Source: Janthinobacterium lividum
GTDB lineage: Bacteria; Pseudomonadota; Gammaproteobacteria; Burkholderiales; Burkholderiaceae_D
DNA: 64,000 nt
NCBI RefSeq assembly: GCF_011601275.1
Contig: NZ_JAAOLY010000023.1
Location: 1-64,000, forward strand
Direction: 5' to 3'
The notes below the pieces were generated by a model, which did no database searches, was not told where the DNA came from, and saw only the letters and a list, made by a program, of their open reading frames with translations. The position numbers and the translations under genes are program-made. Below, one piece after another: positions 31,919 through 40,610 of this stretch (its first letter is position 1; the number at the start of each line of letters is the position of its first letter).

Positions 31919-33790
31919 CTACTTGCAGTACAGCCTGTCAATGCTGTGCGCCGATGCCAGGTAATGCCGCGTCTGCCAACCGATGGCCACCCGGTAGGCG
32001 CAAGGTGGGTCGAGCGCCACGTTGACGGGGAAGCCGCCATTGTTGCCCGATAAATGCGGTCCGCCCGCGCCGCCGCGGAACAGGTAATTGCTGGGCGGTG
32101 GTGGCGGCGTGAACGTGGCGGCCGGCAGCGGTGGCGGCGGGTGCGTGATGCCGTTGTTGTTGGAAATCGTGATATTGAAAAAGCGCAGATGCGGGTGGTC
32201 GATCGTGTACAGGATATGCACGAGGCCGCTCGCGATGGGGTTGCAGGCATTGCTGCGCAGCTCTTCCAGGTCCAGCGCCACGATGACGGGCGAGTTGTCG
32301 AAGACGATGGAATCGAGCCCGTTCGTGGTCACGAGCGCCAGACTGACGCCGTCGCGCACCTCGAAGCTCAGGCGGTAGCGGCGTATCGGTTCGCTCTCGG
32401 CCCCCGTCAAGCTGCGGCCCGCGTCGAGGATGGGCAAACCGCCCGGCAGCTTGGCCGGATGCATGCTCGTGATGGCCGGCGAATTCACGGTCAGCAAGTC
32501 AAACGTGCGCAGGAAGATGTTGGGCGCCACGTTGACGATGGCCGTCGTGCCGTCGCGCATGTCCACGGTGACGGGCTTGCCGTCCACCCGTATCCAGCCG
32601 CCCGGTTTCAAATCGCCCGCATCGATGATGACGGGCGCCGAATCGCCGAGGCCCAGACCGTTCGTATAAAACACATAGCCGACGTGCGTGCCGAGCACTT
32701 GCGTCAACGGCGCCAGGCTGGCGGGCGCCACCGAAGGTATGGCGGCCGGGTCGTCGCTGCCGCCGGGCCAGGTCCATTCGCCGATGAGAAAACGGTATTC
32801 GAGCGGGTTGGCGGGGATGGCGCTGTTGCGCAGCGGGCAATTGCCTTTCAAGGTGACGCCGCCGGCGAACACATACGAGGCGCCGGGTCCGCCCGCATAG
32901 CCTTGCGCGGAAAAGCCCGCCAGCGACGGGAAGGGGTGGATGTCGAAGATTTCCACCTGCTGCCAGTGGGGCACGCCCTCCACGTCGGGCGGCAGGACTT
33001 CTTTCGAGCACAATTCCACGCAGAAGCAGTGACCCACGTTTTCGCGCCCTGGCTGCCGGCCGTTGGCCTGCGTTTCCGACAGGATGGGGACGCTGCCCAG
33101 CTGCGCCGTGAAATACACGTCGGGGCCGCTGGCGAACTCCACGTTGATGAACGGAGAGAAAGGCGTCAATGTAAAGTCCGACGTCAGGTAATCGATGCGG
33201 AAGCGCCCGTTGGCATCCGTCACCGCGACACCGAGCGCATCGTCCTGCAGCCAGTCGGCGTCGAACGCCCGCACGGCGGCGCCGGCGATCGGCGCGTGGG
33301 GAGCGTCGCAGGTGCGCAGTCGGCCGCAGATGGTCCAGGCGCCGAAGCGGGCGCGCACGAGGCACCAGAAGCGTTGCGGCAGGCAATAGTCCCAGATGGC
33401 GAGGAAGTCGTTCTCTACCTGGCGCCAGCGGGGCTGGATGGTAGTGATGGAAAACTGCAGCGGCAGGGGGTCTTTCGGCCCCGGTTTCAAATGCGGCACG
33501 GTAGGGCACAGGATATCGACTTCCACGGCCTCGCCCTGATAATCGCCGTCCAGGGTGAAACTGTAGTTACCGTCGTCATCCGTGCGCGCTTCGGCCAGCA
33601 GGAACGGCGCTTTCGCCTGCACTTCCTCGTCGGTGAGGACGGCGAAGGTTTCCTTGGCGCTGGCCATGGCCAGGGCCGTGACGTTTTGCGACTCGCGCGG
33701 CCGGTACAGGCGCACGATGATGTGGGACAAGGCTTCAGGACACTCGGCACAGATCAAGCCGCACAGCTTGCCCCGCAGGATATAGGCCAT
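31919..33790 (-). CDS. Large carboxypeptidase-regulatory-like protein, unknown role
   Basis: 623 aa, no signal peptide and no membrane segment. Residues 1-100 look like a transthyretin-like CarboxypepD_reg domain with unusual Cys (YILRGKLCGLICAECPEALS, then VRLYRP and DDDGNYSFTLDGDYQGEAV). A second copy is at about 145-235 (ICGRLRTCDAPHAPIAGAAV; VTDANGRFRIDYL). The C-terminal 380 residues are beta-rich and unassigned, with a Pro-rich loop (THPPPPLPAATFTPPPPPSN, about 560-580). Such domains recognise or present surfaces in secreted proteins. Without a signal peptide, export would need another route. AAGGGAG precedes the start. Convergent with the DUF1624 gene. Confidence 0.65.
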   Translation of the reverse strand: MAYILRGKLCGLICAECPEALSHIIVRLYRPRESQNVTALAMASAKETFAVLTDEEVQAKAPFLLAEARTDDDGNYSFTLDGDYQGEAVEVDILCPTVPHLKPGPKDPLPLQFSITTIQPRWRQVENDFLAIWDYCLPQRFWCLVRARFGAWTICGRLRTCDAPHAPIAGAAVRAFDADWLQDDALGVAVTDANGRFRIDYLTSDFTLTPFSPFINVEFASGPDVYFTAQLGSVPILSETQANGRQPGRENVGHCFCVELCSKEVLPPDVEGVPHWQQVEIFDIHPFPSLAGFSAQGYAGGPGASYVFAGGVTLKGNCPLRNSAIPANPLEYRFLIGEWTWPGGSDDPAAIPSVAPASLAPLTQVLGTHVGYVFYTNGLGLGDSAPVIIDAGDLKPGGWIRVDGKPVTVDMRDGTTAIVNVAPNIFLRTFDLLTVNSPAITSMHPAKLPGGLPILDAGRSLTGAESEPIRRYRLSFEVRDGVSLALVTTNGLDSIVFDNSPVIVALDLEELRSNACNPIASGLVHILYTIDHPHLRFFNITISNNNGITHPPPPLPAATFTPPPPPSNYLFRGGAGGPHLSGNNGGFPVNVALDPPCAYRVAIGWQTRHYLASAHSIDRLYCK

Positions 33791-33896
33791 GATGGCTCCC
33801 TTGCTGATGTGGACGGCGCGCCGCTCGGAATGGGGGCGCTGTTACCAAGCTAGCAAATGGGCGGCCGTCGGGCTTGATCTGGCTTAAACCTGCTTT

Positions 33897-34427
33897 CTAT
33901 TTAATCAGCGCCAATACCTCGCGGAAACGCGGGTGCTTGCAGTCGCGCAGCCATTCGAAGGCCAGCATTTCCACCGTCACCAGATGGGCGCCCAGCTTGC
34001 CCAGGCGGGCCAGCGCCGCGTCGCGGCTGGCCCCCTGGCGGGAACCGACGGCGTCGATGGCGATGATGACCTGGTACCCCAGCTCCAGCAGGCCGATGGC
34101 CGTCTGCAGCATGCACACATGGGCTTCGCACCCCGCGACGACGATCTGTTTGCGCCCTGGCGGCAAGATGTCCTGCAAGCCGTCAAAGCAGGCGCCGAAA
34201 TGCGTCTTGTGCAGGGTCCGTTCGCACAGGGCGGCGATCTCTTCGACGGTTGGCCCCAGTCCGTGGCGGTTCTGCTCCGTGCCCAGCACGGGCACGTCGA
34301 GCAGCCGGGCAATCTTTGCCAGGCGCAGGTTTTGCGCCAGCACGAGGCCCGCATCGTGGATGGCCGGCATCAAGCGGCCTTGCAGGTCGACAATGACCAG
34401 AACGGCCTGGTTCGCATCCATCAGCAT
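33897..34427 (-). CDS. Isochorismatase-family cysteine hydrolase
   Basis: 176 aa, the YcaC-like stand-alone type. The Asp-Lys-Cys triad is visible: Asp14 in AVLVIVDLQGRL, Lys74 in ERTLHKTHFG, Cys105 in VVAGCEAHVCMLQTAIGL. Members hydrolyse amides, nicotinamide or isochorismate; the substrate is unknown here. The frame extends far upstream, but the ATG at 34427 has AAGGAGAA at the right distance and gives the family-length protein. It is followed by nothing on its strand and preceded by a LysR gene read in the same direction 50 bases upstream, so the two may be co-transcribed. Confidence 0.88.
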   Translation of the reverse strand: MLMDANQAVLVIVDLQGRLMPAIHDAGLVLAQNLRLAKIARLLDVPVLGTEQNRHGLGPTVEEIAALCERTLHKTHFGACFDGLQDILPPGRKQIVVAGCEAHVCMLQTAIGLLELGYQVIIAIDAVGSRQGASRDAALARLGKLGAHLVTVEMLAFEWLRDCKHPRFREVLALIK

Positions 34428-34477
34428 GGCGTTCTCCTTATTAGTATGTGGCGACAGTGTAGCGCGCCGCAGCGTGC

Positions 34478-35395
34478 TCAAGCTGGCCAGCTGGGCACGG
34501 CCGTTTCGCCCATCAGATAGGCGTGATTGAGGTCGATGGCGCTGCGCAGGTAATTCCACAGGGCGCTGACCCTGGCAATATTGCGCCGTTCGCTGGGCGA
34601 AATCATCCAGAAGGCGCGCAGCAGATCGATCTCGCCATCGAGCACGGGCACCAGCTCGTTCGACTGCTGGGCCACGAAGCAGGGCAAGATCGCCAGCGCC
34701 TGGCCCGCGCGCGCCGCGTGATACTGGGCGATCACGCTGGTGCTGCGAAACGCGCGCAGGGAATCGGGCGCCACGTTGTCCATGTAGCGCAGCTCCGAAC
34801 TGAAGACCAGGTCGTCCACGTAGCCGATGATCGGGTGTTGCGCCAGTTGCGCCACGCTGGTGATCGGTGCGTGGCGTGCCAGGTAGGCGGGCGTGGCGTA
34901 CAGTTTCAGCCGGTAGTCGGACAATTTGGTTACGACATACGGGCCGGACAGGGGGCGCTCGATGGAAATGGCCACATCCGCCTCGCGCTTGGACAGGCTG
35001 ACGAAACGGGGCACGGCGATCAGGTCCACGCTGATGTGCGGATAGCGGCCGCAAAACTGCGCCAGGTGGGGCGCCAGCACGATGGCGCCGAAGCCCTCGG
35101 TGGCGCCCAGGCGCACCTGGCCCGACAGCAGCCGGTTATGTTCGCCCAGTTCCTCGGTGGCGGCAAACACCGTGCTTTCCATGGTTTCCGCGTATTCCAT
35201 CAGGCGGTGGCCCTCGGGCGTCAGCTGGTAGCCCACGTAGTTGCGGTCGAACAGCTGCGTGCCCACCTGCTCCTCGAACTTGCGCATGCGACGCGACACG
35301 GTGGAATGGTCGATGCCCAGCTTTTTCGCCGCATCGACGAGGCCGGCGCTGCGCGTCAGTTCCAAGAAGACCCGTACATTATCCCAATCGAGCAT
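34478..35395 (-). CDS. LysR family transcriptional regulator
   Basis: 305 aa. Winged HTH at residues 5-62 (VRVFLELTRSAGLVDAAKKL, GIDHSTVSRRMRKFEEQVG) and effector domain from about 92 (SGQVRLGATEGFGAIVLAPHL). GAGGG precedes the start. It is divergent from the amino-acid-type binding-protein gene at 35521, with a LysR-type palindrome in the 125-base gap, so it most likely controls that gene and itself. The isochorismatase-type hydrolase follows it. Confidence 0.92.
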   Translation of the reverse strand: MLDWDNVRVFLELTRSAGLVDAAKKLGIDHSTVSRRMRKFEEQVGTQLFDRNYVGYQLTPEGHRLMEYAETMESTVFAATEELGEHNRLLSGQVRLGATEGFGAIVLAPHLAQFCGRYPHISVDLIAVPRFVSLSKREADVAISIERPLSGPYVVTKLSDYRLKLYATPAYLARHAPITSVAQLAQHPIIGYVDDLVFSSELRYMDNVAPDSLRAFRSTSVIAQYHAARAGQALAILPCFVAQQSNELVPVLDGEIDLLRAFWMISPSERRNIARVSALWNYLRSAIDLNHAYLMGETAVPSWPA

Positions 35396-35426
35396 GGCAA
35401 ACCCTCTCTGTGCATTTTTGCAAAGG

Positions 35427-35441
35427 AATTATGCATTAATT
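35427..35441. promoter_or_regulatory. Candidate LysR box
   Basis: AATTA and TAATT flank a TGCAT centre (15 bases), an interrupted palindrome fitting the T-N11-A rule for LysR-type sites. It lies mid-way between the divergent LysR and binding-protein genes. Confidence 0.4.
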
Positions 35442-35520
35442 TCACTTGAGCGCATATTTTTACACATGCAGAATGCATCTAACCATATAAGAAAAACCTT
35501 TACCCCTCAGGAGACACTGC

Positions 35521-36738
35521 ATGAAAAAGACCGTTCTGGCCATGGGCGCGCTGGCGCTCACGCTGTCCTTCACCGGCGCGCAAGCGCAGATTTCCGACGG
35601 CGTCGTCAAGGTGGGCATCCTGACCGACATGTCCGGCCCGTATTCGGCCATGGGCGGGCGCGGCTCCGTCGTCGCCAGTCAGATGGCCGTCGAGGATTGT
35701 TTAAAAGCCGAATGCAAGGGCATGAAGATAGAGATCCTGTCGGCCGACCATTTGAACAAGGCCGATATCGCCGCCTCCAAGGCGCGCGAATGGATAGACC
35801 GGGACAAGGTCGACGCCATCGCCGATCTGACCAACTCCTCGGTGGCCCTGTCCGTGCAAAAGCTGATGAAGGAGAAGGGCGGCATCGCCATGTTCAGCGG
35901 CCCCGCCACGGGGCGCCTGACGAATGAAGACTGCTCGCCGAACGGCTTCCACTGGATGTTCGACACGTATTCGCAGGCGGCCGGCACGGCGGCCGCGCTG
36001 ACCAAGCTGGGGCAGAAATCGTGGTACTTCGTCACCGTCGACTACGCGTTCGGCCACTCGCTGGAAAAAGACGCCAGTGAAGTCGTCAAGCGCAATGGCG
36101 GCACCGTGGTGGGCGCCGTGCGCCATCCGCTCAACGCCTCGGATTTCTCGTCCTTCCTGGTGCAGGCGCAAGGCTCGAAAGCGCAGGTGATCGGCCTGGC
36201 CAATGGCGGGGCGGACACGGTGTCGGCCATCAAGCAGGCGCGCGAATTCCGTATCGGCAGCGGCAAGGACCAGCGCCTGGCCGCCTTGCTCGTGTTCCTG
36301 TCCGACGTGCACGCGCTGGGGCTGGAAACGGCCCAGGGCCTCGTCTACGCGGACGGCTTTTACTGGGATTACGATGACCGCAGCCGCGCGTTTGCCAAGC
36401 GTTTCGAGGCGCTCAACAAGGGCGCCAAGCCGACCATGGTGCAGGCGGGCGTGTATTCGAGCGTCTACCACTACCTGAAATCGGTGGCGGCCGCGAAAAG
36501 CGACGACTCGAAGATCGTCGCCCAGAAGATGCGCGAACTGCCGATCAAGGACGCCGTCATGAACAACGCCTCGATCCGCCCCGATGGCCGCGTGATCCAC
36601 GACATGTACTTGGTGCAGGTCAAAACCCCGGCCGAATCGAAAGGCGCGTGGGACTACCTGAAAGTGCTGTCGACCATCCCCGCCGACCAGGCATTCAAGC
36701 CGATGGATGCGGCCGCGTGCAACCTCGTTAAAAAATAA
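35521..36738 (+). CDS. ABC transporter substrate-binding protein, branched-chain amino-acid type
   Basis: 405 aa: signal peptide (MKKTVLAMGALALTLSFTGA|QAQ) and a Leu/Ile/Val-type Peripla_BP_6 fold starting DGVVKVGILTDMSGPYSAMGGRGSV with typical elements GKDQ, SDVHALG and YDDRSRAFAKRFE. It binds an amino acid, amide or aromatic acid in the periplasm. No permease or ATPase genes are adjacent, so it must share a distant transporter. Control by the divergent LysR gene is likely. AGGAGA precedes the start. The next genes are mmsA-mmsB, possibly read through; a hairpin separates them. Confidence 0.9.
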   Translation: MKKTVLAMGALALTLSFTGAQAQISDGVVKVGILTDMSGPYSAMGGRGSVVASQMAVEDCLKAECKGMKIEILSADHLNKADIAASKAREWIDRDKVDAIADLTNSSVALSVQKLMKEKGGIAMFSGPATGRLTNEDCSPNGFHWMFDTYSQAAGTAAALTKLGQKSWYFVTVDYAFGHSLEKDASEVVKRNGGTVVGAVRHPLNASDFSSFLVQAQGSKAQVIGLANGGADTVSAIKQAREFRIGSGKDQRLAALLVFLSDVHALGLETAQGLVYADGFYWDYDDRSRAFAKRFEALNKGAKPTMVQAGVYSSVYHYLKSVAAAKSDDSKIVAQKMRELPIKDAVMNNASIRPDGRVIHDMYLVQVKTPAESKGAWDYLKVLSTIPADQAFKPMDAAACNLVKK

Positions 36739-36746
36739 TTGTGGCT

Positions 36747-36789
36747 GAGCAGCAGAGAGCCGGGGTCTGACCCCAGATTTCCGCTGCTC
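36747..36789. repeat. Nested inverted repeat between binding-protein gene and mmsA
   Basis: Outer arms GAGCAGC and GCTGCTC (7 bp) enclose an inner GGGGT-CTG-ACCCC hairpin (36762-36774). There is no T tract. It could be a processing or attenuation structure, or a short interspersed repeat. Confidence 0.5.
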
Positions 36790-36829
36790 CGTCGAGTCCT
36801 ATGAACATCGCACACCCGGAGTCTCAACC

Positions 36830-38344
36830 ATGAACCAAGCCCTCACCCAAGTCCCTACTGTCCCCCTGCACATCGGCGGCAAGCACCACTCTTCGATCAG
36901 CACCGAATGGCGCGACGTCATCAATCCGGCCACGCAGGAAATCGTCGCCAAGGTGCCGTTTTCCACGCCGGATGAAGTCAACCTGGCTGTCGCCACGGCC
37001 AAGGAAGCATTCAAAACCTGGCGCAACACGCCGCTGGCGGCGCGCATGCGCATCATGCTCAAGTACCAGCACCTGATCCGCGAAAACATCGGTACTTTGG
37101 CCGAACTGATCACGCGCGAACACGGCAAGACTTTGCCCGACGCGGAAGGGGAGGTGATGCGCGGCCTGGAAGTGGTGGAACACGCGTGCTCGATCGCCAC
37201 CTTGCAACTGGGCGAGATCGCGGAAAACGCGGCCACGGGCGTCGATGTCTACAATATCTACCAGCCGCTGGGCGTGGGCGCCGGCATCACGGCCTTCAAC
37301 TTCCCCGTCATGCTGCCGTGCTTCATGTTCCCGATCGCCATTGCCTGCGGTAATACCTTCGTACTGAAACCGTCGGAACAGGACCCGTCCTCGTCGATGT
37401 ACCTGGTCGAACTGATGTACCAGGCGGGCTTGCCGGCGGGCGTGCTGAACGTCGTGCATGGCGGCGCGGACGTCGTCAACATGCTGTGCGACCATCCCGA
37501 CATCAAGGCCGTTTCCTTCATCGGTTCCACCCATGTGGGCACGCATGTGTACCGCCGCGCCAGCGAATCGGGCAAGCGCGCGCAATCGATGATGGGCGCG
37601 AAAAACCATTGCGTGGTGCTGGCCGACGCCAACAAGGAGCAGGCGATCAATAACCTGATCGGCGCCGCCTTCGGCGCGGCCGGCCAGCGCTGCATGGCCA
37701 ATTCCGTCGTGGTGCTGGTGGGCGAGGCCCGCTCCTGGCTGCCGGAAATCGTCGCCCGCTCCAAAGCCCTGAAAGTGGGGCCGGGCAGCGACCGCGATGC
37801 CGACCTGGGACCGATGGTGTCGAAAGCGGCCATGCAGCGCGCGGAAAAGCTGATCCAGGCGGGCGTCGACGAAGGCGCGCAACTGCTGCTCGACGGCCGC
37901 GGCCACAAGGTGGCCGGCTATGAGGGCGGAAACTTCATGGGGCCGACGATTTTCTCGAAGGTGCAGGCATCGAACTCCGTCTACACGCAGGAAATCTTCG
38001 GCCCCGCCATGTGCGTCGTCGAGACGGACACGCTGGACCAGGCCATCGCCTTCATCAACGCCAACCCGAACGGCAACGGCACGTCGATCTTCACCTCGTC
38101 CGGCTGGGCGGGGCGCAAATTCCAGAACGAGATCGACGTGGGGCAGGTGGGCATCAACGTGGCTATTCCCGTGCCCGTCGCGTATTTCAGTTTCACGGGC
38201 TCGCGCGCATCGAAACTGGGCGACCTGGGCCCGAACGGCAAGCAAGCCTTATACTTCTGGACGCAGACCAAGACCGTCACGGCGCGCTGGTTCGCCCCGG
38301 ACGACGGCGGCAGCGGCGTTAATACCACCATCTCGATGAAATAA
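36830..38344 (+). CDS. mmsA: CoA-acylating methylmalonate-semialdehyde dehydrogenase
   Basis: 504-aa cytoplasmic enzyme converting methylmalonate semialdehyde, CoA and NAD+ to propionyl-CoA and CO2 in valine (or, with malonate semialdehyde, inositol) breakdown. Catalytic Cys288 is in AAGQRCMANSVVV. The family-specific features are FNFPVMLPCFMFPIAIACGNTFVLKPSEQDPS over about 160-190 and the C-terminal YFSFTGSRASKLGDLGPNGKQAL. Length is normal. It is followed nine bases later by mmsB, the preceding step of the route. Confidence 0.95.
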   Translation: MNQALTQVPTVPLHIGGKHHSSISTEWRDVINPATQEIVAKVPFSTPDEVNLAVATAKEAFKTWRNTPLAARMRIMLKYQHLIRENIGTLAELITREHGKTLPDAEGEVMRGLEVVEHACSIATLQLGEIAENAATGVDVYNIYQPLGVGAGITAFNFPVMLPCFMFPIAIACGNTFVLKPSEQDPSSSMYLVELMYQAGLPAGVLNVVHGGADVVNMLCDHPDIKAVSFIGSTHVGTHVYRRASESGKRAQSMMGAKNHCVVLADANKEQAINNLIGAAFGAAGQRCMANSVVVLVGEARSWLPEIVARSKALKVGPGSDRDADLGPMVSKAAMQRAEKLIQAGVDEGAQLLLDGRGHKVAGYEGGNFMGPTIFSKVQASNSVYTQEIFGPAMCVVETDTLDQAIAFINANPNGNGTSIFTSSGWAGRKFQNEIDVGQVGINVAIPVPVAYFSFTGSRASKLGDLGPNGKQALYFWTQTKTVTARWFAPDDGGSGVNTTISMK

Positions 38345-38353
38345 GGGACTGCC

Positions 38354-39247
38354 ATGGGCACCAATATCGTTTTCATCGGCCTGGGGAACATGGGCTTGCC
38401 CATGGCGCAAAACCTCGTGCGGGCCGGCCATGCGGTGACGGGTTTTGACCTGGTGCCGGCCAGCGTGCGGCAGTTTGCGGACGGCGGCGGCCTCGTATCC
38501 GACGACCAGGGCGCGGCGATAGGCCAGGCCGACATCGTCATCACCATGCTGCCGGCCAGCCGGCATGTTCTCGGCGCGTACCTTGGAGACGCGGGCATCC
38601 TGGCGCAGGCGCGGCCCGGCACCCTGCTGATCGACTGCTCGACGATTTCCACCGAGGCGGCGCGCCAGGTGGGCCGTGCGGCGCAGGAGAAGGGCATGCC
38701 CATGCTGGACGCCCCCGTCTCGGGCGGCACGGCAGGCGCCACCAACGGCACCTTGACCTTCATGGTGGGTGGCGAAGCATCCGCGCTGGCGGCGGCGCGG
38801 CCCTGCCTGGAAGTCATGGGCAAGGCGATCTTCCATGCGGGCGGCGCGGGCTGCGGGCAGACGGTCAAGATCTGCAACAACATGCTGCTGGGGATACTCA
38901 TGATCGGCACCAGCGAAGCGATACGCCTGGGCGTGGCCAATGGCCTCGATCCAAAAGTGGTGTCGGACGTGATGGCGAAAAGCTCGGGCCGCAACTGGAC
39001 TCTGGAGGTGTACAACCCATCTCCGGGCGTGGCGGAAAACGTGCCCGCGTCGCGCGGCTACACGGGCGGCTTTGGCGTCGACCTGATGCTGAAAGACCTG
39101 GGCCTGGCCGTGGAAAGTGCGCTGGCCAGCGGAGCCTCCGTGCCGCTGGGCGCCCTGTCGCGCAATTTATATAGTTTGCACAGCAAGGCGGGATCGGGCG
39201 CGCTGGATTTTTCCAGCATCTACCAGATGCTGGGCGAGAAGGCTTAA
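38354..39247 (+). CDS. mmsB: 3-hydroxyisobutyrate dehydrogenase
   Basis: 297-aa NAD-dependent beta-hydroxyacid dehydrogenase oxidising 3-hydroxyisobutyrate to methylmalonate semialdehyde. The Rossmann motif is FIGLGNMGLPMAQNLVRAGH at the N-terminus, the substrate motif DAPVSGGTAGATNGTLTFMVGG near 118-139, and catalytic Lys172 is in GCGQTVKICNNMLLG. Operon with mmsA in the common order A-B. Its stop overlaps the convergent DUF1090 stop by four bases. Confidence 0.94.
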   Translation: MGTNIVFIGLGNMGLPMAQNLVRAGHAVTGFDLVPASVRQFADGGGLVSDDQGAAIGQADIVITMLPASRHVLGAYLGDAGILAQARPGTLLIDCSTISTEAARQVGRAAQEKGMPMLDAPVSGGTAGATNGTLTFMVGGEASALAAARPCLEVMGKAIFHAGGAGCGQTVKICNNMLLGILMIGTSEAIRLGVANGLDPKVVSDVMAKSSGRNWTLEVYNPSPGVAENVPASRGYTGGFGVDLMLKDLGLAVESALASGASVPLGALSRNLYSLHSKAGSGALDFSSIYQMLGEKA

Positions 39248-39633
39248 GGTTGTTGCGCCTGCAGGGCGGCCAGTTCCGCCCTGGCTTTTTCCAGCTTGCC
39301 TTCCAGCTTGGCGATCTTCTTCGGCTGTTTATTCGCTTCCTGCGCCAGGCGCAGCGAACGCTCCGTCTGGTTCACCTTGGCCTGCGCCTTGACGATCTTC
39401 TTGTTGTGGCGTTCGACCAGGCTGCTGTCGCGGCAGTGGGCGTTGACTTCGTCGAGCGCGCGCGTGAGGCCCGCGACCTTGTCGGACAGGCCCTGTTCCT
39501 GCGCCTGGCGCAATTCGCTGCGAATGCTTTCGCGCTTGGCGGCGCAGCCGGCCAGCTGGGTGTCTGCGGCGCTGGCGCCCATGGAGGCTGCGGCCAGCAG
39601 CAGGGTCAAGGCGGTGGTGGCAAGGCGGTTCAT
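39244..39633 (-). CDS. DUF1090 family periplasmic coiled-coil protein
   Basis: 129 aa: signal peptide (MNRLATTALTLLLAAASMGA|SAA), then the DUF1090 core GCAAKRESIRSELRQAQEQG and HCRDSSLVERHNKKI with its two conserved Cys. A long charged coiled coil to the end follows (KVNQTERSLRLAQEANKQPK, KLEGKLEKARAEL). Like YqjC of E. coli. Function unknown. AGGAA precedes the start. Confidence 0.88.
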   Translation of the reverse strand: MNRLATTALTLLLAAASMGASAADTQLAGCAAKRESIRSELRQAQEQGLSDKVAGLTRALDEVNAHCRDSSLVERHNKKIVKAQAKVNQTERSLRLAQEANKQPKKIAKLEGKLEKARAELAALQAQQP

Positions 39634-39770
39634 GGCGTTCCTGACTGTTGGGGTTGAGTTGATGCAATGTAAGCCTGCCTGCCCGCCCTGTCAAACTTCC
39701 CCTACTGTGCGCGCCAGTGCGGCGCGGCATCGGCTACCATGCGTGTTTTCTTCTTCCCGCACCCAATCGC

Positions 39771-40610
39771 ATGCCCAGGAAATTACTCTTGCTGTTTCCT
39801 TTATTATTGCCGCTGCCCGTCCTGGCGCAAACCGCGCCCACCTTGCTCGACCTGCAGCTGATCGCCGTGCGCGCGCGGGCCGAAGCGCCGCCCTCGGAGC
39901 AGGCGAAGGCGCAGTTCGCCCAGGCGCGCGCGCAGGCCGAAGGCGGTGACGCCGAGGCCCAGCTGGAACTGGCGCGCATGCTGCAGCTGGGCGTCGGCGC
40001 GCCGCAAGACACGGCGCAGTCGATGGCCTGGATACGCAAGTCGGCCGAAGGCGGCTATGCGCCGGCGCAAGCGGCTTTGGGCCTGGCGCATACCGTGGGC
40101 GGCAAGGTGCCCATCGACCGCGTGCAGGGCGAGTACTGGCTGCGCAAGGGCGTGGCGCAGGGCAACGCCGAGGCGCAAACCATCCTGGCGCTGGAATTCA
40201 TCGATGGCCGCAGCAGTGCCGAAGAGCAGGCGCTGGCCATCAAATGGCTGAAGGTGGCGGCGAACGAGCAGCACTTTGTGCCCGCCTACAATGCGCTGGG
40301 TGAGCACCTGATGCGCGCCGCCACCGACGAGCAGGACCGCAGCGAGGCTTTCCACTGGTTTTACCGATCGGCGCGTGAAAAGGAGCCGGCCGGCATGCGC
40401 AACCTGGCCCGCGCGCACGAGCTGGGCCAGGGCGTGGCGCAGTCGGACAAGCTGGCCCTGGTCTGGTACGAGCGTGCGGGATGGAGCGGCGACGTGCCCG
40501 CCATGCAGCGCATGGTCGATGTGTACGTCAAGGGCGAACTGGGACAACAGGCGAATGCCGAAGACGCCGCCGAATGGCGCGGTAAATTGGCTGAAAAGGA
40601 AAACAAATGA
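39771..40610 (+). CDS. Secreted SEL1-like repeat protein A
   Basis: 279 aa with a signal peptide (MPRKLLLLFPLLLPLPVLA|QTA) and five or so SEL1 repeats: GDAEAQLELARMLQLGVGAPQDTAQSMAWIRKSA, GGYAPAQAALGLAHTVGGKV and so on, ending GELGQQANAEDAAEWRGKL; positions about 70-270. SEL1 arrays mediate protein contacts in the periplasm. It is the first of a tandem pair with a 4-base overlap (ATGA) and clear homology to the second, so a local duplication. The frame upstream of 39771 was dropped because it has no signal peptide start. Confidence 0.85.
   Translation: MPRKLLLLFPLLLPLPVLAQTAPTLLDLQLIAVRARAEAPPSEQAKAQFAQARAQAEGGDAEAQLELARMLQLGVGAPQDTAQSMAWIRKSAEGGYAPAQAALGLAHTVGGKVPIDRVQGEYWLRKGVAQGNAEAQTILALEFIDGRSSAEEQALAIKWLKVAANEQHFVPAYNALGEHLMRAATDEQDRSEAFHWFYRSAREKEPAGMRNLARAHELGQGVAQSDKLALVWYERAGWSGDVPAMQRMVDVYVKGELGQQANAEDAAEWRGKLAEKENK

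Noticed and set aside
32054..33853. 599-codon plus-strand open frame opposite the transthyretin-like gene
   Set aside because: Considered because the minus-strand gene is itself unfamiliar; but the minus frame has sensible composition, domain-like repeats and a good ribosome-binding site, and the plus frame has none of these.
33897..35054. 385-codon extension of the isochorismatase-family gene
   Set aside because: The extension runs through the LysR gene out of frame; the family-length start at 34427 has a strong ribosome-binding site.
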